From NCBI RefSeq assembly GCF_004005995.1, contig NZ_CP034767.1, positions 1,054,001 to 1,118,000 of the forward strand: a DNA stretch of 64,000 nucleotides. The letters are read 5' to 3'. The translations under genes and the position numbers were made by a program. Below, piece after piece: positions 1 through 9,670 of the stretch (position 1 is its first letter; each line of letters begins with the position of its first letter). Under the pieces are notes generated by a model. That model did not search any database, was not told the DNA's origin, and saw nothing but the letters and a program-made list of their open reading frames with translations. This stretch comes from Devosia sp. 1566. Lineage in GTDB: Bacteria; Pseudomonadota; Alphaproteobacteria; Rhizobiales; Devosiaceae.

Positions 1-1488
1 TCGTTGCCAATCGGGATGGCGGCCAGCTCCGCGGTTTTGGCTCAGGCGCAAGTGGCCCCGCGAACCTCGCAATCCATTATCGACCTCCCCGCGCCGCGGG
101 TAGAGGACTACTGGATCTCGGCGACGCGGCAACCCGGTGGAGCGCTGGTCTTTGATGGCTATGCTCCCGATGAGGCCACTCGCGATCGCTTGGCTGAGGT
201 GCCCGGTGCCGATGTGAACTGGCTCAAGCTTGGCAGTGGTGCGCCCGAGCTTTATGACGCGGGCCTGCAATTCGGGATCAAGGTGCTGGAGCGGCTAGGG
301 GAGGGGCGCTTCGCGCTCCGCCAGAACATTGTGACGCTGAGCGGCGTGGCCCGCTCCGGCTATGATCATGATCTGATCATGCAGAGCCTTGCGGGCCTTC
401 CGGCGGGCCTGGTGCTCGCCCGGGCGGAGATCGCGCTTCCTGAACCCGCCGCCTATAGTTGGTCGGCCAGCAAGTCCGCTGCCGGAGAAGTGCTGCTATC
501 GGGTTCCTTGCCCACGAGGGATCTGGGTCTTGAAGCCTTGTCGCATGCCGGTCCCTCGGCAGTTGACCAAACCAGCATCGCGCCAGGCGCCCCGTCGGGC
601 TTTGGCGAGAATATCCTGGCTGGGCTCGATGCCCTCCAATTGCTGCGCTCGGGCACCGTTCGGTTTGACGGCACTGGCTGGAGCCTTACGGGCGAACTGC
701 CCTTGGATCGTGATGAGACCGCAGTGACCGAGGCGCTCGATGCCGGCCGCATTCCGCCGGCGGCTTGGTCACTCAAGCTGGCTCAGGCGCCCGCACCAAG
801 GCCCCAGTCTCGCGCGCCTGCGGCTGCTGCGCCCGCCGAGCCACGCCCCGCACCCACAGCCATGCCGTCAACTTCCCCACCAGCGGAAGCACCCAGCGCT
901 CCCGAGCCTGTCGAGGAGCCCGCCACGCCTTCAGTGCCTGCCGCACCGGCAGTGGCCCCGGTTCAAAGCCCGGCGCCCGCGACGAGCGTGCCCGCACCGG
1001 CGCAGGCGCCCGCTGCCCCACCACCTGCGCCACCCAAGGCTCCCGCAGCGCCTACGCCGCCACCAGCCGCCAAGCCAGCTGCAGCCGCCCCAACTCCCGC
1101 CCCCTCGTCCACCAAGGCAGACCTCACCGCTTGCCGCGCGACGCTGGCGGAGTTCTCTGCCCGCAATTCCATTCTCTTTTCATCTGGAGCTGCGCGGATC
1201 GCGCCGGAATCCGAGGGCGCGCTCGATGAGTTGGCTCGCGACCTCGCCGCCTGTCCGGAGGCCGTGGTGCATATCGAGGGTTATACCGATTCAGAGGGCG
1301 ACGATCGCGCCAATCTGGCCCTATCTGTCGCGCGCGCCGAGGCTGTGGTTGATGCACTGATCCTGCGCCGGATCAGCCCCGATCGGCTTTATGCGGTCGG
1401 TTATGGGGAATCCAACCCCATCGCCGACAATGCCACGGCCGAAGGCCGCCGGCTTAATCGCCGTATAGTCGTCACCATTCCCGAATAG
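1..1488 (+). CDS. OmpA-family outer membrane protein, 5' end outside window
   Basis: The frame is open to the first base, so the true start lies upstream and about 495 C-terminal residues are visible. The last ~110 residues form an OmpA-like peptidoglycan-binding domain, with NSILFSSGAARIAP, the GYTDSEG turn (its Asp) and NRRI (its Arg), the two residues that contact meso-diaminopimelate in this family. Before it is a Pro/Ala-rich linker (roughly residues 260-370) suited to spanning the periplasm. The N-terminal ~250 residues look like repeated BON-type modules, as in Rhizobiales OmpA-BON proteins; this part is inference. The likely role is non-covalent anchoring of the envelope to peptidoglycan. 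Its stop lies 9 bp from the convergent hydrolase gene. Confidence 0.8.
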   Translation, partial: SLPIGMAASSAVLAQAQVAPRTSQSIIDLPAPRVEDYWISATRQPGGALVFDGYAPDEATRDRLAEVPGADVNWLKLGSGAPELYDAGLQFGIKVLERLGEGRFALRQNIVTLSGVARSGYDHDLIMQSLAGLPAGLVLARAEIALPEPAAYSWSASKSAAGEVLLSGSLPTRDLGLEALSHAGPSAVDQTSIAPGAPSGFGENILAGLDALQLLRSGTVRFDGTGWSLTGELPLDRDETAVTEALDAGRIPPAAWSLKLAQAPAPRPQSRAPAAAAPAEPRPAPTAMPSTSPPAEAPSAPEPVEEPATPSVPAAPAVAPVQSPAPATSVPAPAQAPAAPPPAPPKAPAAPTPPPAAKPAAAAPTPAPSSTKADLTACRATLAEFSARNSILFSSGAARIAPESEGALDELARDLAACPEAVVHIEGYTDSEGDDRANLALSVARAEAVVDALILRRISPDRLYAVGYGESNPIADNATAEGRRLNRRIVVTIPE

Positions 1489-1497
1489 CGGGTCGCC

Positions 1498-2433
1498 CTA
1501 GGCCGCCTTGCCGAGCGCTTGTTTGCTGATCCCGACCAGAAAGGCGCAGATGGCCTCCATCTCTTCCTTCTGGTCGAACAGGGCCGGGGAGCCTTGCCCG
1601 GCAATGGTCAGTGCCTGGGCATCTGGCCGGCGACGGGCCATTTCGCGAAAGATTTGCGGGCGCAACTGGTCGGTAAGCTGGGTGCGCAGCAATTGCAGGG
1701 GCGCACAGCGCAGGGCGTCGAACATCGGCCATTGCGGCTCCAGTTCATCATCGATGCTGATGCTATTGAGCGCCTCGAGCAGCTTGGCGTGATAAAGGGG
1801 CTTCGCGCGGCCCCGCTGATCCACGAAATGCGTGCGACCCATCAGTGCTTCGAGCCGTGCGTCGCCCAGCCCGGGATAGTCCCCGGCCAGCATGCGCCGG
1901 AAGCTGGCCGTTAGATTCTTCGTCCCGCGCAGGCTTTCCACATGGCCCATATTGTTGCGCAGCCGCACGATCCCGCGCGCGTCGGTTACCGGCCCCGCGT
2001 CGAGCAGTACGGTCCCCGCGAGCAGTAATGGATGCGCCACGCTCAGCGCCATGGCGACTTGCCCGCCATAACCCTGGCCAAGCACCACCGCGCGATAAAT
2101 GCCAAGGGCGGCGAGAACACCCGCGACGTCCTCGGCCGCCCGCACGGCGCCATAGTCGGCAATGCGTTGCGGATCGCCCGAGCGGCCGCGGCCCGGCAGA
2201 TCCAGCAGCACCACTGGCCAGCGCCCCCCGTCAAACCCGCGGAAGAATGCCGCAAACTCGGTGAAATCGCTCATATTGCGCTGAAAGCCGGGGATGCAGA
2301 GGATCGGCAACCGCCGGCTCGACAACTGCCCCTGCACATGGACGGCGATGGGCGTGTCGCGTGCGGTGATGGTCTGGATCGACAAGCCGGCAAAAGCCGG
2401 ATGGTCGGGTGGAACGAAGCGCTTGCGGGCCAT
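1498..2433 (-). CDS. alpha/beta-hydrolase fold protein with degenerate catalytic triad
   Basis: The 311-residue protein has the alpha/beta-hydrolase order: a PGF oxyanion-side loop, LLDLPGRGRSGDP after strand 4, the nucleophile elbow after strand 5 and a cap region. The elbow, normally G-x-S-x-G-G, reads GQGYGG, so Gly replaces the catalytic Ser. The C-terminal position expected to hold the catalytic His (usually GxGH) reads GQGS. An Asp candidate remains in LTDQL. The protein is therefore probably not a standard serine hydrolase and may bind a ligand or another protein. I chose the ATG at 2433 over a TTG 60 bp upstream because the family normally begins shortly before the first strand. It is convergent with the OmpA gene and possibly co-transcribed with the transglycosylase gene 70 bp upstream. 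Confidence 0.75.
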   Translation of the reverse strand: MARKRFVPPDHPAFAGLSIQTITARDTPIAVHVQGQLSSRRLPILCIPGFQRNMSDFTEFAAFFRGFDGGRWPVVLLDLPGRGRSGDPQRIADYGAVRAAEDVAGVLAALGIYRAVVLGQGYGGQVAMALSVAHPLLLAGTVLLDAGPVTDARGIVRLRNNMGHVESLRGTKNLTASFRRMLAGDYPGLGDARLEALMGRTHFVDQRGRAKPLYHAKLLEALNSISIDDELEPQWPMFDALRCAPLQLLRTQLTDQLRPQIFREMARRRPDAQALTIAGQGSPALFDQKEEMEAICAFLVGISKQALGKAA

Positions 2434-2502
2434 TAAGCTTCTGCTGTTGAAGGTGGCCCCAGTTACGCCAGCCGCCCTCCAGTTCTCAAGCAAAATCGCG
2501 GC

Positions 2503-4608
2503 TCATCGAATGCTGCGCAGCGCTGCTTGCGCGGAAATGGCGTCATGCCCGAGCCTCTCGCGATACACGAGGTAATTGCCCATAACCCGCTGCACATATT
2601 TGCGCGTTTCGGGGAAGGGGATCAGTTCCACCCACAAGACCGGATCAACATTGTCGGCGCGCGGATCGCCAAACGCCTTGATCCACTTGTTGGCATTGCC
2701 AGCCCCGGCATTGTAAGCCGCCGCCGCCAGCAGCAGCGAGCCATCATACCGCTTCAACTGCGCCTCGAGGTAGAACGAGCCCAAAAGCGCATTATAGCCG
2801 GGATCGCTCAACAACCGTTCGGGCGAATATTCCACCCCCACCTTGGCTGCGGTTTCCTTGGCGGTGCCCGGCATCAACTGCATCAACCCACGCGCGCCCA
2901 CCGACGACACGGCGTCGATCTGGAACATGGATTCCTGCCGCACCACCGCCAGTACCGCCGCAGGGTCGGCCTTGAGCTTGGCCTCGACAATGCGCTCGTC
3001 CTTGGGGAAGGCCAGGAGGTCAAGGGCGATGCCCTGCTGCTCGGCGGCCGCAGCGATGGCGATGGCAACATTCTGTGCGCCAAGTTCCTGCGCCAGACGC
3101 CCGGCCAGCAACAAGTCGCTGGGTTGAGTGAGTTCACTGCCAAATTGGCGCAACAGCGTCAGGGCCATGCCGTGCTGGCCATTGGCTTCCAGCATCCGGA
3201 TCGCACGCACCACTTCATTGGCTTCAAACAGCGCAGCGCTGTCGCGCCAGCTGGGCAGGGGGCGAATGCCTGCCCCGGTCTGCCCAAGTTCGGCCCGGGC
3301 CAATTGGCCATAATAGGCGGTTGGATAAGCGGCGGCTGCCGCAAAGGCGGCTTTTGCCGCTTCCGTGTCGCCGAACTGGCCTTCGGCGCGAGCAAGCCAG
3401 TATTTGGCCTGCGACACGCTGTCGGCCAGGGTGGCATGAGTAGCCATTTCGCTGAAATGGGTCTTGGCCAGTTCCGCGTCCTTGAGGAACGACAGTGCGA
3501 TCCAGCCCGCATGGAAATTTGCCTCCACGAGCCGACCATCGGAGCCATGGGTGAACCCTGCCGCTGCCGCAAAGGCGAGCTCCGGCTTGCCAGCCGCCAG
3601 CAATTGCCGGATCAGCCCGCGCCGCTCGCCCCACCACAGCGTTGCTTCGGGCACTTCCCCCTTGGCGCGATTGAGCCAGGCGACGGCATCGTCCCACAAT
3701 TCAAACTGCCGCGCCCGTTGCGCCCGGGAGAACTGATAGACCGGGTGGTCCCGCACGGCAGGATCCACCTTGTCGAGCAGCGCCTTGGCATTGGGGGCAT
3801 CGCGGGAAACTGCGGCGCGCGCCACCACCAGGGTTTTCTGGGCTTCGCTCAAATAGGGCAGCAGCCTTTCGCTGCCCTGGGCGCGGTCATGCATCATCAA
3901 ATAGGTGGCGCGCGCCCAATGCGCTCCGCGATCCAGCGCCGAACCCAACTTGGCCAGCACGCGCGATTCCTGTTCGCGCGTCAGCGCATTTTCACTCCAC
4001 ACGCGCCGCGCGAGAGCCGCGCCGCGTTCTTTGTCGCCGCTTGCGAGCAGGGCCTGCGCCAGCCGGATTTGAGCTTCGAGCGTCGCGGGCTCGTCATCGA
4101 GCGCGGCAATCACGTCCGCGTCCTTGGGTCTCTGCGCCAGCAAGGCTTGTTCCACCCGGCTCTTGAATACGTTGCCGCCGGCAAACGCCGGGGCGGTCGC
4201 GGCGAATTCGGCAATATCGCTAAAGCCAACGTCCCCGCGATGGAAATAAATCGCGGCCCATTGCAGCGCCCGTCGCTCGGCGAGGTTAGGCAGGCCCTTG
4301 GCCCGCGTGAAAGCAGTGCTGGCATCGCCATCGGCGAGCGCCGCCAGTGTTTCCTGGAAGGCGGCTGAGCCTTTGGGGTCAGCTTTAGCCGCTGCTGGCA
4401 CGCTGCTCGGCATTGGGCGAACTGGTGCCATGCCCATGCTGGCCATGACCGGGGGCGCGGCTGCCGTGAGCAGGGGGGCAGGGGGACTTGGCAGCGAGCC
4501 GGTGATCACCGGGTCTTGCCCCTTGTGGGCTGCCAGATGCGACACGGGGGTGGCCGGCAGCAGCGCCAGCGTCATCGCCAGAAGGCTTGCATAAATATGG
4601 CCGGTCAT
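2503..4608 (-). CDS. soluble lytic murein transglycosylase (Slt70-like)
   Basis: This periplasmic enzyme cleaves the MurNAc-GlcNAc bond of peptidoglycan and leaves 1,6-anhydro ends. The ~700-residue chain starts with a signal peptide (hydrophobic run ending near HLAAHKG), followed by a long Ala-rich helical region resembling the superhelical U and L domains of Slt70. The C-terminal catalytic SLT domain has QESMFQIDAVSSVGARGLMQ, with Glu the expected catalytic acid, then AAAAYNAGAGNANKW. Length and order match the family. The ATG at 4608 gives the cleanest signal peptide; an upstream ATG at 4635 would add nine polar residues. It lies divergent to dapA across ~240 bp that must hold both promoters, as is common in alphaproteobacteria. 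Confidence 0.9.
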   Translation of the reverse strand: MTGHIYASLLAMTLALLPATPVSHLAAHKGQDPVITGSLPSPPAPLLTAAAPPVMASMGMAPVRPMPSSVPAAAKADPKGSAAFQETLAALADGDASTAFTRAKGLPNLAERRALQWAAIYFHRGDVGFSDIAEFAATAPAFAGGNVFKSRVEQALLAQRPKDADVIAALDDEPATLEAQIRLAQALLASGDKERGAALARRVWSENALTREQESRVLAKLGSALDRGAHWARATYLMMHDRAQGSERLLPYLSEAQKTLVVARAAVSRDAPNAKALLDKVDPAVRDHPVYQFSRAQRARQFELWDDAVAWLNRAKGEVPEATLWWGERRGLIRQLLAAGKPELAFAAAAGFTHGSDGRLVEANFHAGWIALSFLKDAELAKTHFSEMATHATLADSVSQAKYWLARAEGQFGDTEAAKAAFAAAAAYPTAYYGQLARAELGQTGAGIRPLPSWRDSAALFEANEVVRAIRMLEANGQHGMALTLLRQFGSELTQPSDLLLAGRLAQELGAQNVAIAIAAAAEQQGIALDLLAFPKDERIVEAKLKADPAAVLAVVRQESMFQIDAVSSVGARGLMQLMPGTAKETAAKVGVEYSPERLLSDPGYNALLGSFYLEAQLKRYDGSLLLAAAAYNAGAGNANKWIKAFGDPRADNVDPVLWVELIPFPETRKYVQRVMGNYLVYRERLGHDAISAQAALRSIR

Positions 4609-4848
4609 CGTCGTGCCTTGCTGGTTGATCCACATCTGGCCGGCGCCACTTTCTTGCGAGAAGCGCCAGCTTGCCCTATGAGGGTAAACGCTGTGTTGCT
4701 GCCTTGTCGGCTAGCTTGCCTTTGCAGGCTCCCTTGTGGTCGCTGGCGACAAAAACTATGCTGCCCAGTCTCAGGAGCCCACTATGAGTGGGTCTATTGC
4801 ATTCGCCCAAGTCACAAGTGTGGCACTCAACGAGGAAATTTCCATCAA

Positions 4849-5724
4849 ATGCTGCGAGGATCAATAACGGCACTCATCACCCCCATGCTCAACGGGGCGG
4901 TGGATGAGAAAGCCTTCTCGAGCTTTGTGGACTGGCAGATTGCCGAAGGCACGCATGGGCTGGTTCCTGTTGGCACTACCGGCGAAAGCCCGACCGTGAC
5001 CCATGCCGAACACCAGCGCGTGGTCGAAATTTGTGTCGAGGTCGCCAATAAGCGCGTGCCCGTGGTCGCGGGCGCCGGCTCGAACTCTACTGACGAGGCG
5101 GTCTCGCTCGCGCGCTTTGCCGAAGCCACGGGCGCCGACGCAGTGCTCTCGGTTGTGCCTTATTACAACAAGCCCAACCAGGAAGGGCTGTTCCAGCATT
5201 TCTCGGCTGTTGCCAACGCGATCGGCATTCCGGTTATTCTTTATAGCGTCCCCAGCCGCACCACCGTCGATCTCACCGTCGATACCATTGCGCGCCTGCG
5301 CGAGGCCCATGCCAATATCATCGGCGTCAAGGATGCCACTGGCAGCTTCGAGCGCGCGGCCATGCAGCGCGCCAAGCTCGGTGAGGACTTCATCTTGCTC
5401 TCGGGCGATGACAGCTCGGCGCTGGGCTTCAACGCCCATGGCGGCCGGGGCTGCATTTCGGTGTCCGCTAATGTGGCGCCGCGTCTTTGCTCGCAAATGC
5501 AGGAGCTGTCCCTAGCGGGTGACTTCAAGGCCGCGCTCGCGATCAACGACAAGCTGGCTTATCTCCACAAGGACCTGTTCATCGAGCCAAGTCCTGCTCC
5601 CGCCAAATATGCGGCCAATCGCCTCAATCTATGCGCCAATGAGATGCGCCTGCCGATCTGCCCGATCAGCAAGCCAGCTCAAGAGGCCATGGACTTTGCA
5701 ATGGCCCATGCAGGTCTTATCTAG
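4849..5724 (+). CDS. dapA: 4-hydroxy-tetrahydrodipicolinate synthase
   Basis: DapA condenses pyruvate with aspartate semialdehyde in the lysine/diaminopimelate pathway and so feeds peptidoglycan synthesis. The 291-residue TIM barrel is full length. The GTTGESPT loop carries Thr43/Thr44, PYYNKPNQEG follows, Tyr132 lies in ILYSVPSRT, and the Schiff-base lysine is Lys161 in IIGVKDATGS, all at the expected spacing. The frame is open far upstream, but the ATG at 4849 gives the canonical MLRGSITALITPM start and has GAGG about 13 nt upstream. smpB follows after 6 bp, the usual alphaproteobacterial pairing, so both are probably co-transcribed. Confidence 0.97.
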   Translation: MLRGSITALITPMLNGAVDEKAFSSFVDWQIAEGTHGLVPVGTTGESPTVTHAEHQRVVEICVEVANKRVPVVAGAGSNSTDEAVSLARFAEATGADAVLSVVPYYNKPNQEGLFQHFSAVANAIGIPVILYSVPSRTTVDLTVDTIARLREAHANIIGVKDATGSFERAAMQRAKLGEDFILLSGDDSSALGFNAHGGRGCISVSANVAPRLCSQMQELSLAGDFKAALAINDKLAYLHKDLFIEPSPAPAKYAANRLNLCANEMRLPICPISKPAQEAMDFAMAHAGLI

Positions 5725-5730
5725 GCCCCT

Positions 5731-6228
5731 ATGTCCGCAAAAAATGACAAAGCCAAGAACGGCGTGATCAGCCATGGCCTCGTGGCTGAAAACCGCCGCG
5801 CGCGCTTTGACTATGAAATCGTCGACACACTTGAAGCAGGTTTGGTGCTGACCGGCACCGAGGTTAAATCCTTGCGGCTGGGCAAGGCCCAGATCACCGA
5901 AGCCTATGCCTCGCCCGAAAGGGGCGAGCTGTGGCTGATCAATGCCCATATTCCCGAATATCTGCAGGCCAATCGATTCAACCACGAAGAGCGCCGCCCG
6001 CGCAAATTGCTGGTGTCGCGCAAGCAGTTGGCGCGCCTCGATGCCGAGGTGTCCCGCGCCGGGAACACTATTGTGCCCCTCAAGCTGTTCTTCAACGATC
6101 AGGGCCGCGCCAAGGTGCTGATTGGCCTGGGCAAGGGCAAGAAGAACTATGACAAGCGCGAAACCGAGCGCAATCGCGACTGGAACCGCGACAAGGCCCG
6201 CATCATGAAGGAAGGCGGCCGAGGCTAA
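5731..6228 (+). CDS. smpB: SsrA-binding protein
   Basis: SmpB binds tmRNA and carries it into stalled ribosomes for trans-translation. The 165-residue product has the characteristic beta-barrel beginning with [18 protein letters not shown], the [13 protein letters not shown] segment, and a basic C-terminal tail ([20 protein letters not shown]) that mimics the missing anticodon stem. Length matches the family at about 160. The ATG lies 6 bp after dapA. Confidence 0.97.
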   Translation: MSAKNDKAKNGVISHGLVAENRRARFDYEIVDTLEAGLVLTGTEVKSLRLGKAQITEAYASPERGELWLINAHIPEYLQANRFNHEERRPRKLLVSRKQLARLDAEVSRAGNTIVPLKLFFNDQGRAKVLIGLGKGKKNYDKRETERNRDWNRDKARIMKEGGRG

Positions 6229-6380
6229 AGGGCTGGGGCAGGGCAGTCCTTTCCCCCGCTGGCTCTTTCGGTGCCGGAACCATCGGCGCCACCTGCATTT
6301 CTGCTGTCGCACCAAACCTTGTGCTGTTGCCGGCATTGGTGTAAGCAACCCATTCATCCCCATCCAATTTGGAGACGTCC

Positions 6381-6746
6381 GTGGCCCGCGTCACCGTTGA
6401 AGACTGCATTGAAAAGATCGAGAACCGTTTCGATCTGGTTCTCATGGCCGCTCATCGCGCCCGCATGATCGCCTCGGGTGCGCAGATCACCGTCGCCCGT
6501 GACAACGACAAGAACCCGGTCGTCGCCCTGCGCGAGATCGGCGATGGCGCTATCTCCCCAGAAGATTTGCGCGAGGACTTGATCCATTCGCTGCAGAAAT
6601 ATGTCGAGGTCGACGAGCCCGAGCAGCATGCAGCGCCCTTGATCGAAAGCGGCGACGAAGATTCGCTCAACTTCGACACCATCAGCGAAGAAGAGTTGCT
6701 GCGCGGCATCGAGAGCCTGGCTCCGCCTGAGCGTCGCGACGACTAG
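6381..6746 (+). CDS. rpoZ: RNA polymerase omega subunit
   Basis: Omega is the small RNA polymerase subunit that aids beta' folding and, in many bacteria, contributes to ppGpp binding. The GTG at 6381 gives [17 protein letters not shown], the standard start, with GGAG six bases upstream. A TTG twelve bases earlier is in frame but lacks a ribosome-binding site. The core is followed by an acidic tail of ~50 residues, usual in Rhizobiales. The rsh gene for (p)ppGpp synthesis follows, a conserved neighbourhood, but a hairpin at 6811-6840 suggests separate transcription. Confidence 0.95.
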   Translation: MARVTVEDCIEKIENRFDLVLMAAHRARMIASGAQITVARDNDKNPVVALREIGDGAISPEDLREDLIHSLQKYVEVDEPEQHAAPLIESGDEDSLNFDTISEEELLRGIESLAPPERRDD

Positions 6747-6810
6747 GAATTTAGCGGCGATTAGCCGGATCTGCAGATTGCACGATCTGGCAATATCCCT
6801 ATATCACTGG

Positions 6811-6840
6811 GAGGCGTTCGGCAGCTGTCGAACGCCTCTT
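6811..6840 (+). terminator. hairpin after rpoZ
   Basis: A perfect 10-bp inverted repeat (GAGGCGTTCG and its complement) encloses an 8-nt loop and is followed by TTCTCATTT. This is consistent with a weak Rho-independent terminator between rpoZ and rsh. The T-tract is interrupted, so read-through is likely. Confidence 0.55.
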
Positions 6841-6890
6841 CTCATTTGCTTTCAATGCACTAAGCTCACCGCTGGCGGGGCGGCCCTGAT

Positions 6891-9182
6891 ATGATGCGGC
6901 AATACGAGCTCGTCGAACGCGTTCAGGCGTATAACCCGAACGTCGACGAGCAGCTTTTGAACAAGGCCTATGTCTATGCTATGCAAAAGCATGGCACGCA
7001 AAAGCGCGCCTCGGGCGACCCCTATTTTGCCCATCCCCTCGAAGTCGCCGCGATCCTCACCGACCTCAAGCTCGATGATGCGTCGGTTGCCGTGGCGCTG
7101 CTGCACGACACCATCGAGGACACCGACGCCACCCGCGCCGAGATCGACCAGCTCTTTGGCCCCGAAATCGGCGCCATTGTCGATGGCCTGACCAAGATTG
7201 AGCGCCTCAACCTCGTCTCGCGCGAGGAGGCCCAGGCCGAAAACCTGCGCAAGCTCCTGCTCGCCATCAGCCAGGACGTCCGCGTTCTCCTCGTTAAGTT
7301 GGCCGATCGCCTGCACAATATGCGCACGCTGCAATATATGCCGGCCAACAAGCGCGAGCGCATCGCCCAGGAAACCATGGATATCTATGCTCCCCTCGCG
7401 GGCCGCATGGGTATGCAGGACATGCGCAACGAGCTTGAGGACATCTCCTTCAAGATCCTCCAGCCCGAACATTACAAGGCTATCACCGAGCGGCTGGACC
7501 AGATGAAGGTCCATTACCGCGAAGCCATCGATACGATCTCGACCGAGCTGACCGAGCGCCTCGCCAGCGAAGGGATCACCGCGCGCGTCAAGGCCCGGGT
7601 CAAGTCGCCCTTTTCGATCTTCACCAAGATCGAGCGCAAATCCATCGCCCTCGAGCAGCTCTCGGACATGATAGGCTTCCGGGTGATCGTGGGCTCGATC
7701 GACGAGTGCTACCATACGTTGGGCGTGGTCCACACCCGCTGGAAGCTCGTGCCCGGTCGCTTCAAGGACTACATCTCCGTCCCCAAGCACAATGACTACC
7801 GCTCCATCCACACCACGATCGTGGGTCCCGGCCGGCAGCGCGCCGAGCTGCAGATCCGCACCGAGGAAATGGACCGGATCGCCGAATTCGGTATCGCCGC
7901 CCATAGCCTTTACAAGGATGGCGCCTCCGCCGATATGGGCCGGCTCGAGCAGGAATCGCAGGCCTATGGCTCGCTGCGCTCCACCATCGAGCATCTGACC
8001 GCCGGCGCCACCACCGAAGACTTCCTGGAATCCACCAAGCTGGAGCTGTTCCAGGATCAGGTGTTCTGCTTCACCCCGCGCGGCCGGCTGATCGCGCTGC
8101 CGCGCGGCGCCACCCCCATCGATTTCGCCTATGCGCTCCACACCGATATCGGCGACACCTGCGTAGGCGCCAAAATCAACGGCGCCATCCTGCCGCTTGT
8201 TACGCAGCTGCGCAGTGGCGATGAAGTCGAGATCATCCGCGACCGCAACCACCTGCCGCCCGCCAACTGGATCGGCATTGCCGCGACGGGTAAGGCCCGC
8301 TCGGCCATTCGCCGTTCCGTGCGCAACGCCGCCGCCCAGCGGGCCCTGGCGCTTGGCGAGAGCGTTCTCAATATGCTGCTCGATCGTGAAGGTGTGTCCC
8401 TCGAGGAAAGCGAAGCCAAGGCGCTGGCCGAAGCCCTGCATATGCCGAGCAAGCGCGAACTGCTGATCGCGGTGGGCGAAGGCAAGATCGGCAGCGAGCA
8501 GCTGGGAACCGAACTCGCCGCGCTCAAGGGCCTCCGCAAACGCCGCCGCAAGCTTGATCTGCCCGTCGCCGATACTGCCGATGGCTGGTTCGCTCTGCGC
8601 GCCACTGACCTCTTCCGCTTCCGCGTGCCGGGGGGCCAGCGGGCCGGCGCCCGCGCCCGAGCCGCTCTTGCCCAGCTCGATTTTCATATGCCCGTCACCA
8701 TTTCGGGGGAAGGGGTCGTGCCCGGCGATCGGCTGGTCGGCATCCTGCAGCCCGATGTGCCGATCACCGTCTATCCCATCCATTCCGAAGCGCTGGTCGA
8801 CCTGCACGACAGCGACGTGGCCTGGGTGGATGTGCGCTGGAACCTCGATGGTGGCGGTGAAGAGCGGCTTTACCCCACCGTAGTCACCATGGAATCGGTC
8901 AACCGCCCCGGCTCGCTAGCGCAGATCTCCTCCGCCATTGCCGCCTGCGACGCCAACATCAATAATCTGGTGATGCGGATGATTTCACCCGACTTCCACC
9001 AGATGATCTTTGAAATCGAAGTGCGCGACCTGGCCCAGCTCACCGATGTTCTGGCCACGCTCAAGCGCAGCCCGGGCCTGTCTTCGGTGCAGCGCGCCGG
9101 CATGCGCGAAGCTGGCATGATCTCGACTCTGGAATGGGATGGCCGGGTTGAACGGAGGGGCAATGACGAAGACCTGGAGTAA
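6891..9182 (+). CDS. bifunctional (p)ppGpp synthetase/hydrolase (Rel/SpoT)
   Basis: This is the long RSH enzyme that makes and degrades the stringent-response alarmone. Domain order over 763 residues: an HD hydrolase near residues 20-180 (HPLEVAAIL, then HDTIEDT), synthetase near 230-350 (GRFKDYISVPKHNDYRSIHT, then ELQIRT), TGS near 390-450 (FCFTPRGRLIALPRGATPID), a linker and a C-terminal ACT domain (TMESVNRPGSLAQI). Both catalytic halves look intact, so it is probably bifunctional and likely the main RSH, as is usual in alphaproteobacteria. Two adjacent ATGs at 6891 and 6894 could both serve. acpS, lepB, rnc and era follow closely on the same strand. Confidence 0.95.
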   Translation: MMRQYELVERVQAYNPNVDEQLLNKAYVYAMQKHGTQKRASGDPYFAHPLEVAAILTDLKLDDASVAVALLHDTIEDTDATRAEIDQLFGPEIGAIVDGLTKIERLNLVSREEAQAENLRKLLLAISQDVRVLLVKLADRLHNMRTLQYMPANKRERIAQETMDIYAPLAGRMGMQDMRNELEDISFKILQPEHYKAITERLDQMKVHYREAIDTISTELTERLASEGITARVKARVKSPFSIFTKIERKSIALEQLSDMIGFRVIVGSIDECYHTLGVVHTRWKLVPGRFKDYISVPKHNDYRSIHTTIVGPGRQRAELQIRTEEMDRIAEFGIAAHSLYKDGASADMGRLEQESQAYGSLRSTIEHLTAGATTEDFLESTKLELFQDQVFCFTPRGRLIALPRGATPIDFAYALHTDIGDTCVGAKINGAILPLVTQLRSGDEVEIIRDRNHLPPANWIGIAATGKARSAIRRSVRNAAAQRALALGESVLNMLLDREGVSLEESEAKALAEALHMPSKRELLIAVGEGKIGSEQLGTELAALKGLRKRRRKLDLPVADTADGWFALRATDLFRFRVPGGQRAGARARAALAQLDFHMPVTISGEGVVPGDRLVGILQPDVPITVYPIHSEALVDLHDSDVAWVDVRWNLDGGGEERLYPTVVTMESVNRPGSLAQISSAIAACDANINNLVMRMISPDFHQMIFEIEVRDLAQLTDVLATLKRSPGLSSVQRAGMREAGMISTLEWDGRVERRGNDEDLE

Positions 9183-9221
9183 ACCCGCCTTGCCAAACCC
9201 TGTCGCCGCCGGAGCCACGCC

Positions 9222-9641
9222 ATGATCATCGGCCTGGGCTCGGACCTCTGCCAGATCAACCGCGTCGAGCAAACCCTTGCGCGCTTTGGCGACCGCTTCA
9301 CCCAGCGCTGCTTCACTGAAATCGAGCAGCGCAAGTCCGATCGCCGCGCCGAGCGTGCCGCTTCCTACGCCAAGCGTTTCGCTGCCAAGGAGGCCTGCTC
9401 CAAGGCTCTGGGCACCGGCCTTAATTTCGGCGTCTATTGGCGCGACATGGGCGTGGTGAACCTTCCCTCAGGCAAACCCACAATGCAGCTCACCAATGGA
9501 GCGGCGCGGGCGCTGGAGCGTCTGGTTCCCCCCGGCCACGAGCCGCTGATCCACCTGACCATCACCGATGATGCCGGCTTGGCCCAAGCCTTCGTGATCA
9601 TCGAAGCGGTGCCGGTTGACCAACACACCACGACGCCTTAA
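9222..9641 (+). CDS. acpS: holo-[acyl-carrier-protein] synthase
   Basis: AcpS transfers 4'-phosphopantetheine from CoA to apo-acyl carrier protein. The 139-residue protein has both signatures: [15 protein letters not shown] at the N-terminus with the Mg-binding Asp, and [14 protein letters not shown] with the metal-binding Glu. It sits in the conserved rsh-acpS-lepB-rnc-era run, 39 bp after rsh and 29 bp before lepB. Confidence 0.95.
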   Translation: MIIGLGSDLCQINRVEQTLARFGDRFTQRCFTEIEQRKSDRRAERAASYAKRFAAKEACSKALGTGLNFGVYWRDMGVVNLPSGKPTMQLTNGAARALERLVPPGHEPLIHLTITDDAGLAQAFVIIEAVPVDQHTTTP

Positions 9642-9670
9642 CGCTTCGGCGTAGCTTAACGGGATTATTC

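Noticed and set aside
2527..4368. 613-codon plus-strand frame opposite the lytic transglycosylase gene
   Set aside because: It is an antisense shadow caused by high GC. The minus-strand product has clear SLT motifs and a signal peptide, whereas this frame has no recognisable domain.
4516..4848. 111-codon N-terminal extension of dapA
   Set aside because: The sequence is Cys/Arg-rich without family similarity, and the ATG at 4849 gives the canonical start.
6852..8807. 651-codon minus-strand frame opposite rsh
   Set aside because: Composition is typical of antisense GC frames and every stretch mirrors conserved Rsh codons.
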